This document shows, in pieces, positions 18,170 to 26,343 of a DNA stretch of 64,000 nt (the first letter of the stretch is position 1; each line of letters opens with the position of its first letter). Source of the DNA: Thalassolituus sp. UBA674. Lineage in GTDB: Bacteria > Pseudomonadota > Gammaproteobacteria > Pseudomonadales > Oceanobacteraceae. The stretch spans positions 250,170 to 314,169 of the forward strand of contig DBNK01000003.1 in assembly GCA_002298335.1 (NCBI GenBank), in the 5' to 3' direction. The position numbers and the translations under genes are program-made. The notes beneath the pieces are model-generated. The model was given only the letters and a program-made list of their open reading frames with translations. It made no database searches and was not told the origin of the DNA.

Positions 18170-18194
18170 CCGGAACCTGCTTTGCGGGTTCCGG
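18170..18194 (+). other. Intergenic hairpin without U-tract
   Basis: CCGGAACC (18170-18177) pairs with GGTTCCGG (18187-18194). No T-run follows, so it is more likely an mRNA stability or processing structure between the hydrolase and the MBL-fold gene than a terminator. Confidence 0.5.
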
Positions 18195-18217
18195 ATGTCA
18201 TTGAGCAATGTGAGTAT

Positions 18218-19333
18218 ATGAAGACGATGATGATCTGGTTTGCCGTAATTCTTGGTGTGCTGGCAGGTGCACTGCTGGTGGTGGGGGTGATCTATAGTCA
18301 GCACCCCAAGTTCGGTCAGTTACCTGCCGGGCAGTATCTGAAGCAAGCGCAGGCCTCGCCTCAGTATCACGACGGCGAATTCCATAATCAGACGGATACC
18401 CCGCTGTTCACCACAGATCAGGGGTTTGTCAGTGTGCTGCTGGAAAACATGACCCAGCGCCCGGACAACCTCACACCGGCTCAGGCTTTGCCATCGCAGG
18501 CGGTGGATTTCCACGCGCTGGACAGGAGTCAGGATCTGGTGATCTGGCTCGGGCATTCGTCGTTTTATGTGCAGCTGGCGGGGCAACGCATCCTGATCGA
18601 CCCGGTGTTCAGCGACTCGGCGGCGCCAGTCTCTTTTGCCAATAAAGCCTACCCGGGAACCAGCCGCTACAGCGCGGAGGACTTTCCCTGGATTGATCTG
18701 CTGCTGATCACCCACGATCACTGGGATCATCTGGATTACCCGAGCATGATGACGCTGCGTGGCCAGACCGGCAAAGTGGTTGTACCGCAGGGCGTAGGTT
18801 CGTATCTGCGTGGCTGGCGCTTTGATCCGGACATCATTCAGGAAGGGGAGTGGTACGATCAGTTTGAGATTACCGAGCACCTGAAAGTCCACCTGATTCC
18901 GGCGCGGCATTATTCCGGGCGTCTGCTCAAGCGCCGTCAGACGCTCTGGGCCGGATTTATTCTGGAAACCCGCAATCACAGGTTGTTATTCAGTGGCGAT
19001 ACCGGCTTTGGCCCTCACTTTGCTGAAATCGCAGAGCGTTTCGACAGCTTTGATCTGGTGGCGCTGGACAGTGGTCAGTATGACCCGCGCTGGGCCAATA
19101 TTCATATGAACCCGGAGCAGGCGTCAGAGGCTGCTGAAATACTCGGCGCCAAAGCCTTGCTGCCTGCGCACGTTGGCCGTTTTACCCTGGCGCGTCATGC
19201 CTGGGACGAGCCGTTCAGGCGCCTGCACGATATCCGCGAACACCGTCGCTATCAGCTGCTGACCCCTGTGATCGGGCAGGTCTTAGTGCTGGACGGGTTG
19301 GGGCAGCAGACGTTTACTGAATGGTGGCAGTGA
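18218..19333 (+). CDS. MBL-fold metallo-hydrolase, membrane-anchored (UlaG/NAPE-PLD-like)
   Basis: A 371-aa protein with one N-terminal membrane helix (about residues 3-25), then a metallo-beta-lactamase fold. The metal-binding motif is LLITHDHWDHLDY (H-x-H-x-D-H), with a further ligand in IPARHYSGR, FSGDTGFGPHF and a late His in LLPAHVGRFTLA. The domain order and the spacing resemble N-acyl-phosphatidylethanolamine phospholipase D-like proteins. The ATG at 18218 is preferred to a TTG 36 bases upstream, since it starts just before the membrane anchor. The substrate is unknown. Confidence 0.87.
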   Translation: MKTMMIWFAVILGVLAGALLVVGVIYSQHPKFGQLPAGQYLKQAQASPQYHDGEFHNQTDTPLFTTDQGFVSVLLENMTQRPDNLTPAQALPSQAVDFHALDRSQDLVIWLGHSSFYVQLAGQRILIDPVFSDSAAPVSFANKAYPGTSRYSAEDFPWIDLLLITHDHWDHLDYPSMMTLRGQTGKVVVPQGVGSYLRGWRFDPDIIQEGEWYDQFEITEHLKVHLIPARHYSGRLLKRRQTLWAGFILETRNHRLLFSGDTGFGPHFAEIAERFDSFDLVALDSGQYDPRWANIHMNPEQASEAAEILGAKALLPAHVGRFTLARHAWDEPFRRLHDIREHRRYQLLTPVIGQVLVLDGLGQQTFTEWWQ

Positions 19334-19348
19334 GGCTGCAGTAACGTC

Positions 19349-19381
19349 ATCCCGCGACAGGCACAGCGCTGACCGCGGGAT
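19349..19381. repeat. Palindromic repeat, REP-like (copy 3)
   Basis: ATCCCGCG (19349-19356) and CGCGGGAT (19374-19381) form an 8-bp perfect inverted repeat, preceded by GTC as in the other copies. It begins 15 bases after the MBL-fold gene stop. Confidence 0.65.
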
Positions 19382-19477
19382 CTGTCTTCTTTCAGAGCAG
19401 ACAATAAAAAAGGCTGCAGTTGCCATTGCTGTCCCATAGATTGGAAATGTCTCTCTGAAATGAGGACTATAGAGCCT

Positions 19478-19580
19478 GTCATCCTGCGGCTTGACCGCAG
19501 GATCCATCCACAAGCCCTAAGATTACGCGAGAAACTGGATACTTTGGCTCGAAGGCGAGTCCCACAAGCCGCAGGATGAC
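19478..19580. repeat. REPIN-like inverted repeat (copy 4)
   Basis: GTCATCCTGCGGCTTG (19478-19493) and its exact complement at 19565-19580 form a 16-bp inverted repeat over a 71-nt spacer. The left unit is also a hairpin, ATCCTGCGG (19481-19489) with CCGCAGGAT (19495-19503). It has the same architecture as the copy at 7.4 kb, with T/C changes in the core that are compensated in both arms. The 416-base stretch 19334-19749 contains only this, copy 3 and the ppnP terminator; no gene is seen. Confidence 0.8.
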
Positions 19581-19680
19581 GAGTTTTTATGAAATGAACT
19601 CGTATTCTAAAAATCAGGTTTGATGTTTAAGTATCAGTATATTTAGCGAAACCTCGCAAAAATACCCTAGGCTGCCATCT

Positions 19681-19727
19681 AAAAATCGTTTTACGAAACG
19701 ATGGGGCCGCAGTGCGCAGTTGCGGCC
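19681..19727 (-). terminator. ppnP terminator region
   Basis: On the minus strand a GGCCGCA/TGCGGCC hairpin (plus 19705-19711 and 19721-19727) is followed by ATCGTTT/AAACGAT (plus 19685-19702), a 7-bp stem followed by TTTTTAG. The second hairpin is the likely intrinsic terminator of ppnP. Confidence 0.65.
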
Positions 19728-19749
19728 TTTATGCTGACAGGGCGGGTGA

Positions 19750-20031
19750 TCAGCCGTAGGTGCAGAAATAGGCAACCTGAGCCGCCATTTTCACCTGAAA
19801 GGTCACATTGGCTGCGACTTCGAATGAATCACCGGCGTTGAACGTCGCCCACTCAGTGGCACCCGGCAGCAGGGCATCCATAGAGCCGGATACGACAGTC
19901 ATCACTTCGCGCTGGCTGGTGCCGAATTCGTACTCACCGGCTTCCATCGCGCCCACAGTGGCAGGCAGGGTTTCGGTCTGCAGCGCGATTGATTTTACCT
20001 TGCCATCAAAATATTCATTCACTTTCAGCAC
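19750..20031 (-). CDS. ppnP: Pyrimidine/purine nucleoside phosphorylase PpnP
   Basis: A 93-aa cupin-fold enzyme that cleaves nucleosides by phosphorolysis to free base and ribose-1-phosphate. It matches the family along its whole length: VNEYFDGKVKSIALQTE, then GEYEFGTSQREVMTVVSG, and the cupin turn FNAGDSFEVAANVTFQVK. The start is a GTG at 20031 with AGGAG seven bases upstream. It stands alone with its own terminator. Confidence 0.95.
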   Translation of the reverse strand: MLKVNEYFDGKVKSIALQTETLPATVGAMEAGEYEFGTSQREVMTVVSGSMDALLPGATEWATFNAGDSFEVAANVTFQVKMAAQVAYFCTYG

Positions 20032-20145
20032 GTCAGTACTCCTGTGGCCAGTGGCCGGGTGGTTTCAGTTGCGCGGCATTCTACCGGCAGATGGCGGAGT
20101 TTGCAGTAACTGGTTACAGGCTTTTGACGGCGGTAGGCGATCTGT

Positions 20146-20808
20146 TCAGATCAGCTCTTTGATGATGAGATCATTACCCAGAAAGGCTCCGGGCTCGATG
20201 TAAATGCGGTTGCCAAGGGTCAGCTCGCCGTCGGAAATGTTGTGGCCGTGGATCACCCAGTCGATGCCCTCTATACGGTGCTCCAGACGTTTGCGGAAGC
20301 TGTCCCGTGCCCAGACGGCACGTTCGCATTCGTCTGCAGACATCTGGCTGAATTCAGCCCAGTTGTGACGCGGGTAATCGGCGTGAACGATACCGTAGCG
20401 GGTACCGGAAGGACCGGCGACTTCAATGCCCAGCGGCAGAGCCTCCAGCTGTTCGAGCCAGGCACTCCACTGCTCCGCCCGGGTGGTGGTGATCCAGTCG
20501 CCGCCGTTCTGTAGCCAGGTCAGACGCATGGTGCTGTTATGGTATTTGAGGCTCTCAATCATCAGATGCTCGTGATTGCCGAGTACGGTAAAGAACCAGG
20601 GGTGTTGCAGCAGCTCCAGCGCCTCTGCCGACTCCGGACCGCGGTCAATCAGATCGCCCACAGCGATCAGGCGGTCGGCCTCCGGATTGAAATTCAGGGC
20701 CTCAAGCTGTTGCCACAATTTGCTGATATAGCCGTGCAGATCGCCGACCACAAAGTCGCGGCCGGTGCGGTTGGTTTCTAACTGCAGGCACACAGGCGTC
20801 ATCTTCAT
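20146..20808 (-). CDS. Metallophosphoesterase, PrpA/PrpB-type protein phosphatase
   Basis: A 220-aa calcineurin-like phosphoesterase. All metal-binding motifs are visible: VVGDLHGY (D-x-H), VGDLIDRGPES (GDxxDRG), and LGNHEHLM (GNHE), with a later HADYP and HGHNIS. This is the layout of lambda-type and PrpA/PrpB serine/threonine phosphatases, which are also able to act on dinucleoside polyphosphates. The start overlaps the stop of the upstream O-antigen-ligase-like gene by four bases, so the two are coupled. Confidence 0.9.
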   Translation of the reverse strand: MKMTPVCLQLETNRTGRDFVVGDLHGYISKLWQQLEALNFNPEADRLIAVGDLIDRGPESAEALELLQHPWFFTVLGNHEHLMIESLKYHNSTMRLTWLQNGGDWITTTRAEQWSAWLEQLEALPLGIEVAGPSGTRYGIVHADYPRHNWAEFSQMSADECERAVWARDSFRKRLEHRIEGIDWVIHGHNISDGELTLGNRIYIEPGAFLGNDLIIKELI

Positions 20809-22133
20809 GAGCCAGCCTCAGAGCGGTAGTTTTCCTGCGGCCGCACATTGGGCATCCAGCGGGCAATCACAGCCAGTGCCAGAATCACGCTGAAAAAGGC
20901 AGCATTGGCCGGAATCTGCAGGTTGAAGTCGGTGGCCGAGTGCACCAGATACGCGATCATGGCCATGGTACAGCCAAACCCCAGGCCCTGAAAAAAGCGG
21001 CTGCGGCGCTGACGCATGGCTGTCATGGCCCACCACAGCGCCGTGCCGCCCACCATGCAGAGCAGGATGAAGCCCGGCAAGCCGAACTCCACCAGAAACT
21101 GGGCATAGTCGTTGTGTGCATTGTTGTAATAACGGTCAGAGGTGATATCGGCGCCCTTGAACGCCGGGAAGACCGTGATGAACGCGCCGGGGCCGATGCC
21201 AGTGACGGGTTCAGACTGCCACAACGACAGCGTATCGCGGGTGACCTCATCACGGCTTTCGTGCTCAGCTGATGTCTGCTGAATGCGTTCTGCGACTTTT
21301 TCCACGCCGAAGAAAGTGCCGACAATGGCAATATCAATGATCAGAAGGCTCCCCAGCAGAATGGTGGTACCCAATGTCTTGCGCCGCATCAGCAGCAGAG
21401 CCAGCAGACCGGTGACCATCAGGCTGACAAAGAAAGCCGTGTTACCACTGCGCGAGCGGCTCATCACCAGCGCAATGACCATGATGATCAGCAGCAGGCG
21501 CAGAATCACCTTATTGCTCAGTAACACTTCCAGAAACTGTTTGATGCGGTGACGCATGGAGCCGATGTACTCGGTCGGCCTGGCCATCAGCAGACCAATG
21601 CCCATGGCCAGAACCAGCTCCATCAGGCCAGCCAGATGGTTGCGGTTGAGGTAAGTCCCGGTGGCCACGCCCAGATGGCGTTCTTTAAAGCTGAAAAAGC
21701 CCAGCTCCAGCCCGGACAGCACCATGATTGAGCCAAACAGCGCCTGAAACGTCGCAGCGAACACCATGATCCAGATGAGTTGCCGCACCCGGTGGCGGCT
21801 GTTGGCCATGAACAGAGTAAGGCAGAACACACCCGTGTAAGTCAGCCCTTTGATGCAGGCGAGGAAAGAATCGTAAGGACTCAGCGAAAACAGGACCGAC
21901 TGAACCGCGGCCCAGAGCTGCACCAGACCCAGCAGCAGTATCAGCCAGCGCGCATGGACCAGCGACTCAGGCAGTTTTAACTGCCCTTCAGTCGTGACGG
22001 GGAGTGCGCGTAACTCTGCTGCCAGCAAACCAAACACCATGGCAGCCGCTGGCACCCAGGCCCAGAGGACATCTGAGCCGAAGGGCAGGGGGAGTAAAAA
22101 GAGTGTGGTGAGAAACAGGGTCCAGCGTGTCAT
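20805..22133 (-). CDS. O-antigen ligase/polymerase family membrane protein (Wzy_C)
   Basis: A 442-aa polytopic membrane protein with about eleven helices and a large periplasmic loop. The loop holds VTGIGPGAFITVFPAF and YNNAHNDYAQFLVEFG; the G-x-G-x-G...H-N-x-Y/F pattern is the hallmark of the Wzy_C/WaaL domain, which transfers or polymerises undecaprenyl-linked glycans. The ATG at 22133 is preferred because AAGGTGG lies just upstream; a GTG at 22148 is also possible. It lies just outside the large exopolysaccharide operon and on the other strand, and could act as a second ligase. Confidence 0.87.
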   Translation of the reverse strand: MTRWTLFLTTLFLLPLPFGSDVLWAWVPAAAMVFGLLAAELRALPVTTEGQLKLPESLVHARWLILLLGLVQLWAAVQSVLFSLSPYDSFLACIKGLTYTGVFCLTLFMANSRHRVRQLIWIMVFAATFQALFGSIMVLSGLELGFFSFKERHLGVATGTYLNRNHLAGLMELVLAMGIGLLMARPTEYIGSMRHRIKQFLEVLLSNKVILRLLLIIMVIALVMSRSRSGNTAFFVSLMVTGLLALLLMRRKTLGTTILLGSLLIIDIAIVGTFFGVEKVAERIQQTSAEHESRDEVTRDTLSLWQSEPVTGIGPGAFITVFPAFKGADITSDRYYNNAHNDYAQFLVEFGLPGFILLCMVGGTALWWAMTAMRQRRSRFFQGLGFGCTMAMIAYLVHSATDFNLQIPANAAFFSVILALAVIARWMPNVRPQENYRSEAGS

Positions 22134-22202
22134 TACGGGTTCAGCCACCTTGCCGGTTCAATAAAACCATCAGGTTACTATTGTGGCAGAAAAAAGGTGG
22201 CA

Positions 22203-22224
22203 GAAAAAAAGACCCGACACGGGT
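22203..22224 (-). terminator. Terminator after the Ala-rich secreted protein gene
   Basis: On the minus strand ACCCG-TGT-CGGGT (plus 22212-22224) is followed by C and seven Ts (plus 22204-22210). A second stem CTGACC/GGTCAG lies just before it. Confidence 0.7.
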
Positions 22225-22251
22225 ACTGACCATTCTGGTCAGAGTAGGGGG

Positions 22252-22743
22252 TCAGCTGATGGGCTGACCGGCATTGGCAGGCGGTGCAGGAACGACCAGA
22301 GGCTCAACCGTCGTACCTGCGGTGGTATCACCACCGGCTGCCGTAGCATCCTGAGCTGCGGCAACACCCGCAGCGATCACATCCCCGGGTACACCGGCCG
22401 CCTGAGCCGCTGCAACCACCTGCTCAAGCGTCATGCCATTGGCCAGAGCCGCCTCTGTAACGGCCGCCACTGCAGCAGTTGCGTTCGGAGCTTTCGCCAA
22501 CGCAATGCTCATGACCGTATTCAGATCGACCCCAGCTGCCAGCGCCAGAGAGAGAGTATCTGCCAGAGACAGACCCGGGTTAGCAATCATCATAGAATCG
22601 ACCGCCGCCGCAGGTGTCTGGCCTTTATCGATCAGATTGGCAAGAATGCCACCACCGCTTGAAAGGGTCTCTGCGTTTAAGGCAGCAAAGGCGGAGCCTG
22701 GCATGAAAGTCAGGAGAAACAGCAGTGTCAGGGATCTGTTCAT
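22252..22743 (-). CDS. Secreted alanine-rich protein of unknown function
   Basis: A 163-aa product starting MNRSLTLLFLLTF with a signal peptide cleaved near GSAFA (residue 20). The mature part is almost entirely Ala/Val/Thr-rich helix with a loose repeat of about 25 residues, each unit pairing an [LV]-x-x-[VT] helix with an Ala-run: for example VDLNTVMSIALAKAP and MTLEQVVAAAQAAGVP. The last 30 residues turn Thr/Pro-rich. I do not recognise a named family. It is monocistronic and divergent from the exopolysaccharide operon, sharing its promoter region, which suggests a surface or matrix role. Confidence 0.6.
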   Translation of the reverse strand: MNRSLTLLFLLTFMPGSAFAALNAETLSSGGGILANLIDKGQTPAAAVDSMMIANPGLSLADTLSLALAAGVDLNTVMSIALAKAPNATAAVAAVTEAALANGMTLEQVVAAAQAAGVPGDVIAAGVAAAQDATAAGGDTTAGTTVEPLVVPAPPANAGQPIS

Positions 22744-23134
22744 AATGGGCCTGCTTAGATTAGGTTTTATTGGACAGGTTATCTGTGTGTTTAAGCTGGA
22801 CAGAATAACCATATACCATATCAATCGCACCATCATACATGAGTGATTGAGGGCTTACAATTCAGTCCGTTATGACACCGGGACACTTCATACCTTAACG
22901 AATAAAGGACGGGTAATCTCCAGCTGAAATGGACAGTTATGACAAAGAATGAAAGTCCGCCACTACTGATTACAACCCTAAGGCTAATGTTTATAGTGAC
23001 TGTCAGTTTTAGCGGCCCGGAAGGCAGAACTTACAAATAGACGACTGGTCACGGTTTCTGGTTGTCGCAGATGGTGTAACCTCCTGAGCTGACTGCTGTC
23101 TCTCTGAGGCTGTTTTATTTGACTGGAATAATGC
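22744..23134. promoter_or_regulatory. Divergent control region of the exopolysaccharide locus
   Basis: A 391-base region between the divergent Ala-rich protein gene and the first gene of the polysaccharide operon. It must contain both promoters. I see no JUMPstart element, sigma-54 site or long hairpin. No reading frame here looks like a gene. Confidence 0.5.
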
Positions 23135-23593
23135 ATGACCCCTAAACCCAAAAAAGTCCTTGCTGTTGCCTCCGGTGGCGGACACTGGAAACAGTTGCTA
23201 CGACTCAAACCCGTGTTTGAAAGCTATCAGTCTTATTACATTACGACGATAGACGGGTTGCCTCAGAAGTCTGGAGTTGAACATTACTTCATCGTCAGTG
23301 ATTGCAGCAGAGACAGCCTGATGAGTGTGGTCCGGACCCATTTTCAGATTCTTCGCATTTTTATCACTGTCAGACCGGATGTTGTCATCACTACGGGTGC
23401 CGCTCCGGGTTTGATTGCGCTTCTGTTCGGAAGACTCATCTTCTCCCGGACACTCTGGATAGATTCCATAGCCAACGGAGATCAGATGTCGATGAGTGGA
23501 CGTCTTGCCCGTAAGCTAGCGCATAAGGTATTAAGCCAGTGGCCTTCAGTTGCTCAGAAAGAGGGTGTCGAGTATTGGGGGCAGCTGCTGTGA
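23135..23593 (+). CDS. pssD: Alg14-like UDP-GlcNAc transferase anchor subunit (PssD family)
   Basis: A 152-aa protein of the Alg14/PssD family, the membrane-anchoring acceptor-binding half of a split glycosyltransferase. It shows the GGHWKQLL opening (residues 14-21, the usual GGH-x-x-x-L), the central TTGAAPGLIALLFGRL and the C-terminal half WIDSIANGDQMSMSGRLARK. Its partner Alg13-like half is the next gene, overlapping its stop. In rhizobia and other bacteria the pair adds a glucuronic acid or GlcNAc unit to a lipid-linked saccharide. Confidence 0.87.
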   Translation: MTPKPKKVLAVASGGGHWKQLLRLKPVFESYQSYYITTIDGLPQKSGVEHYFIVSDCSRDSLMSVVRTHFQILRIFITVRPDVVITTGAAPGLIALLFGRLIFSRTLWIDSIANGDQMSMSGRLARKLAHKVLSQWPSVAQKEGVEYWGQLL

Positions 23594-24090
23594 CTGCGAT
23601 GCCAGTAAAAATCCTTGTGACCGTGGGTACTCAATTTCCCTTTGATCGTTTAATTTCCATGGTTGATACATGGGCCGCAGAGCGCCCGGAGAAGAAAGAT
23701 AGTGTACTGATGCAGACTGGGCCAGGGGGAGTCCAGCCACAGCACACGCAGTATACGGAGTTCCTGTCACCGGAAGAATACAGGGTGGCAATTGAATCAG
23801 CAGAGGTTCTTGTTGCTCACGCAGGTATCGGTTCGATTCTGACAGCTCTTGAATCCGGTCTGCCGGTCATCATCGTTCCACGGCGTTTTGACCTGGGTGA
23901 GCACCGGAATGATCACCAAAGTTCAACGGCCCGTGAGTTCTCAGGGAGGAAAGGTATCTATCTCGCATTGGATGAGAAAACCTTGAAAAGTCTTCTGGAT
24001 CAATCGGAAACTTTGGAAAAGCCAGAAAATCAGGATGTTGATCCGCGCTTCTTATCCAAAGTCTCTGATTTCATAATGGGGCAACGCTGA
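23590..24090 (+). CDS. pssE: Alg13-like glycosyltransferase catalytic subunit (PssE family)
   Basis: The catalytic C-terminal half of the split Alg13/Alg14 enzyme, about 166 aa. Start is GTG at 23590, overlapping the pssD stop (GGGGG eight bases upstream); ATG at 23599 is the alternative. The opening KILVTVGTQFPFDRLI and the donor-binding VAHAGIGSILTALESGLPVIIVPRR and GEHRNDHQ match the family; the AHAGIG...G-x-P motif binds the UDP-sugar. It overlaps the next gene at its last base, so translation is likely coupled. Confidence 0.88.
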   Translation: MTAMPVKILVTVGTQFPFDRLISMVDTWAAERPEKKDSVLMQTGPGGVQPQHTQYTEFLSPEEYRVAIESAEVLVAHAGIGSILTALESGLPVIIVPRRFDLGEHRNDHQSSTAREFSGRKGIYLALDEKTLKSLLDQSETLEKPENQDVDPRFLSKVSDFIMGQR

Positions 24091-24926
24091 TGCATTTTAT
24101 CCTCATTACTACGACTGTACTAAAGGATAGTACCGAACAACTTGAAAAGATGATCGGCAGTCTCAAACAGTATGAAAATTCCAGAGAAATTACACTCTCG
24201 CACTACCTTCTGGTTCAGAACTTTAATGAAAGCCGTCATAAAGACCTTCTCAGTAAGATCCAGTTTCCTTCCTGGTCGAAACTGATTTATGAAAAGCGGA
24301 TCATATCTCTCTCAGAAGCCAGAAACAGAATGCTTGGGCTTGTGAATTCAGATCCTGATTTTCAGAGAAAAGAAACAGTTGTTGCATTTCCTGATGATGA
24401 TTGCTGGTATCCTGATGGCTTGCTTGATTTTATTGCCCAGAATATCACTGAAGGAGACACTGAATTCATTTTCTGTAAATATGCCTCTGCCCCTGTACAA
24501 GCCAATGAAAATATTCAGGTTGCAAAGGCATCTTATGGCGATGTTGTATTCAATGCTTCATCCAATACGATCTTTGTGGCCTCCAGGGTGGCACGGAAGA
24601 TCGGCGGTTTCAGTGAGGACTTAGGTGTTGGGGCCAAATACAATGGTGGCGAGGATCTCGATTATGCGATCAGGTCCTTCAGAGAATCCGCTAAGACCTG
24701 TTGGTGTGATTTACCTCTGGTAGGACACCGGGATAAAGACTCATCCTTGAGAGGCAACTATTTTGTCGGGAGTGCTCTCGTTCTTAAACGTCATTCTTTA
24801 ATATCACTTTCTTCCTGCTTTCATTATTTCAGAAAGTTATCTGTAGGTGCTTTTCTTGTTGTGACAGGGAAAATGCCTCTGAGTAATTTTCTGATAGCCG
24901 TATTTGGAAAATACCAGCATGTTTAA
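24090..24926 (+). CDS. Family-2-like glycosyltransferase
   Basis: A 278-aa glycosyltransferase with a GT-A-like nucleotide-binding core. The metal-binding D-x-D region is VVAFPDDDCWYPDGLLDF (residues 98-115), and SEARNRMLGL precedes it, as in GT2 proteins. The second half has the conserved GGEDLDYAIRSFRES, a general-base E-D region. It lies downstream of the Alg13/14 pair and overlaps it by one base; donor and acceptor are unknown. From this point to about 33.7 kb the DNA is visibly AT-richer than the flanks. Confidence 0.8.
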   Translation: MHFILITTTVLKDSTEQLEKMIGSLKQYENSREITLSHYLLVQNFNESRHKDLLSKIQFPSWSKLIYEKRIISLSEARNRMLGLVNSDPDFQRKETVVAFPDDDCWYPDGLLDFIAQNITEGDTEFIFCKYASAPVQANENIQVAKASYGDVVFNASSNTIFVASRVARKIGGFSEDLGVGAKYNGGEDLDYAIRSFRESAKTCWCDLPLVGHRDKDSSLRGNYFVGSALVLKRHSLISLSSCFHYFRKLSVGAFLVVTGKMPLSNFLIAVFGKYQHV

Positions 24927-25359
24927 AAGCCTGAATCAGTTTCTGAAGATACAACGTGTCATCGTACGGATACGCTGGCTTATATTTACTAAGGTCTGGG
25001 GTATGAAGATCGGGAAGAGTACAGTTATATCACTTCGTACTAAAATGGATATGACAAACCCAAAAGGAATTCATATAGGAGAAGACACCTATATTGCATT
25101 TGAGGTTTCTATACTCGCTCATGATATGTGCCGTGCTAAAAAAGTGGATACATTCATCGGAGACAGATGCTTTATAGGGTGTAAAAGTATCGTCCTGCCG
25201 GGTGTCAGGGTCGGTAATGAATGTATTGTTGCAGCAGGCTCCGTAGTTACCAAAGATGTGCCTGACAGATGCATAGTTGCGGGTAATCCGGCTGCCATAG
25301 TGAAAAGAGACATCCAGGTCGGCCGCTTTGGTGTACTAAAAAAATCTAAAGAGTCATGA
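24919..25359 (+). CDS. Hexapeptide-repeat acyltransferase
   Basis: A 146-aa left-handed beta-helix acyltransferase of the WbbJ/serine-acetyltransferase-like class. Hexapeptide turns are visible in IGKSTVISLRTKMDMTNPKG, IGEDTYIAFEV, FIGDRCFIGCKSIVLPGVRVG and CIVAAGSVVTKDVPD, and the C-terminal IVAGNPAAIVK is typical. The ATG at 24919 overlaps the previous gene by eight bases; a TTG upstream is less likely. It probably adds an O-acetyl group to a sugar residue of the polymer. Confidence 0.85.
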   Translation: MFKSLNQFLKIQRVIVRIRWLIFTKVWGMKIGKSTVISLRTKMDMTNPKGIHIGEDTYIAFEVSILAHDMCRAKKVDTFIGDRCFIGCKSIVLPGVRVGNECIVAAGSVVTKDVPDRCIVAGNPAAIVKRDIQVGRFGVLKKSKES

Positions 25360-25390
25360 ACAGAGCTGCAGGAGAATACAGGACTAAGAT

Positions 25391-26290
25391 ATGAAGGTAT
25401 CGGTTATCATACCCGTAAAGAATCGCCCTGAAGTTATTCTGCGTGCCATCGGGAGTGCTTTTGCTCAGAGTGTTCGCCCTTATGAGGTGATTGTGGTTGA
25501 TGATGGTTCAACAGATCAGACCCCTGAGGTCGTAGAAGAACTGATGCAGTCTGAACCTGCTCTGAAGCTCATCCGTAATGAATCCAGTAGTGGTGCTCCA
25601 ACAGCACGAAACCAGGGGGCGAATTCAGCAGAGGGCGATTTGCTGGCCTTTTTGGATTCAGATGACTGCTGGAAAGAGAATAAGCTGGAATCTCAGCTGA
25701 AGCTTCTGCAAATGTATCCACAGACTCCCGCTGTCTTCACAGGTTTTGAATTCCATTATGGAGATCGTCAGAAAAAGACCAGCAGAACACCAGACACCGT
25801 CGCGAGAAGTGATCTCTATTCAAGAAATGTACTGGGTGGGTGTTCGTCGGCTTTGGTTCGACGGGATGTCTTTGCGCAGGTCGGAGGATTCAAGCCTGAG
25901 ATGCCTTCCTGTCAGGACTGGGAACTTTGGTTGAGGCTTGCGGACATTGGTGACCTCAAAACCATCCCGGAACCATTGGTTGTTTACTACTTTGATGGTG
26001 GAATGCGGATATCTAAAAACCGCGAGAATGTTGAGAACGGCCATAACATGATTTTCGGTTTGTTACAGGATGAGATCGATAAGCGGCCAGACTCAGGAGT
26101 AGTGAAGGCACATCAGCACCTCAGAATGGCTGAAGTGTACCTGAAGCAGTTTGATGATATTTCTGCAGTAATCACTTCATTGGGGAGGGCAATAATCAGC
26201 AGTCCCAGCCCAGGTTGCCTGTTCCTTGTATTTAAGAGACTGGCTCAGATTGTATATTATAAAACCCTTGTCAGAGAGTCAGGAAGCTGA
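25391..26290 (+). CDS. Glycosyltransferase family 2
   Basis: A 299-aa GT-A glycosyltransferase. The N-terminus VSVIIPVKNRPEVILRAIGS and the VIVVDDGSTDQT segment mark the nucleotide-binding core; LAFLDSDDCWKENKLE supplies the D-x-D metal site, and SCQDWELWLRLADIG supplies the catalytic-base region. It forms part of the polysaccharide operon between the acetyltransferase and the Wzy-like gene. The sugar transferred cannot be predicted. Confidence 0.9.
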   Translation: MKVSVIIPVKNRPEVILRAIGSAFAQSVRPYEVIVVDDGSTDQTPEVVEELMQSEPALKLIRNESSSGAPTARNQGANSAEGDLLAFLDSDDCWKENKLESQLKLLQMYPQTPAVFTGFEFHYGDRQKKTSRTPDTVARSDLYSRNVLGGCSSALVRRDVFAQVGGFKPEMPSCQDWELWLRLADIGDLKTIPEPLVVYYFDGGMRISKNRENVENGHNMIFGLLQDEIDKRPDSGVVKAHQHLRMAEVYLKQFDDISAVITSLGRAIISSPSPGCLFLVFKRLAQIVYYKTLVRESGS

Positions 26291-26343
26291 TGGTGATGTC
26301 TGGGAATAAAAGGGTTGTTATTACAGGTGTGTTGTTGTGCTGA
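26290..26343 (+). other. 17-codon coupled reading frame upstream of wzy
   Basis: An ATG at 26290 overlaps the preceding stop codon, and the 17-codon frame (MVMSGNKRVVITGVLLC) ends at a TGA just after the GTG start of the next gene. It may be a translational-coupling peptide. The KRVVITG start also resembles the opening of NAD-dependent sugar epimerases, so it could be a remnant. Confidence 0.25.

Noticed and set aside
18170..18194. Terminator between the two hydrolase genes
   Set aside because: The hairpin has no T-tract on either strand, so I list it only as a structure.
22252..22743. Possible CRISPR- or VNTR-like repeat in the Ala-rich gene
   Set aside because: Repeats are at protein level and degenerate at DNA level; no direct DNA repeats.
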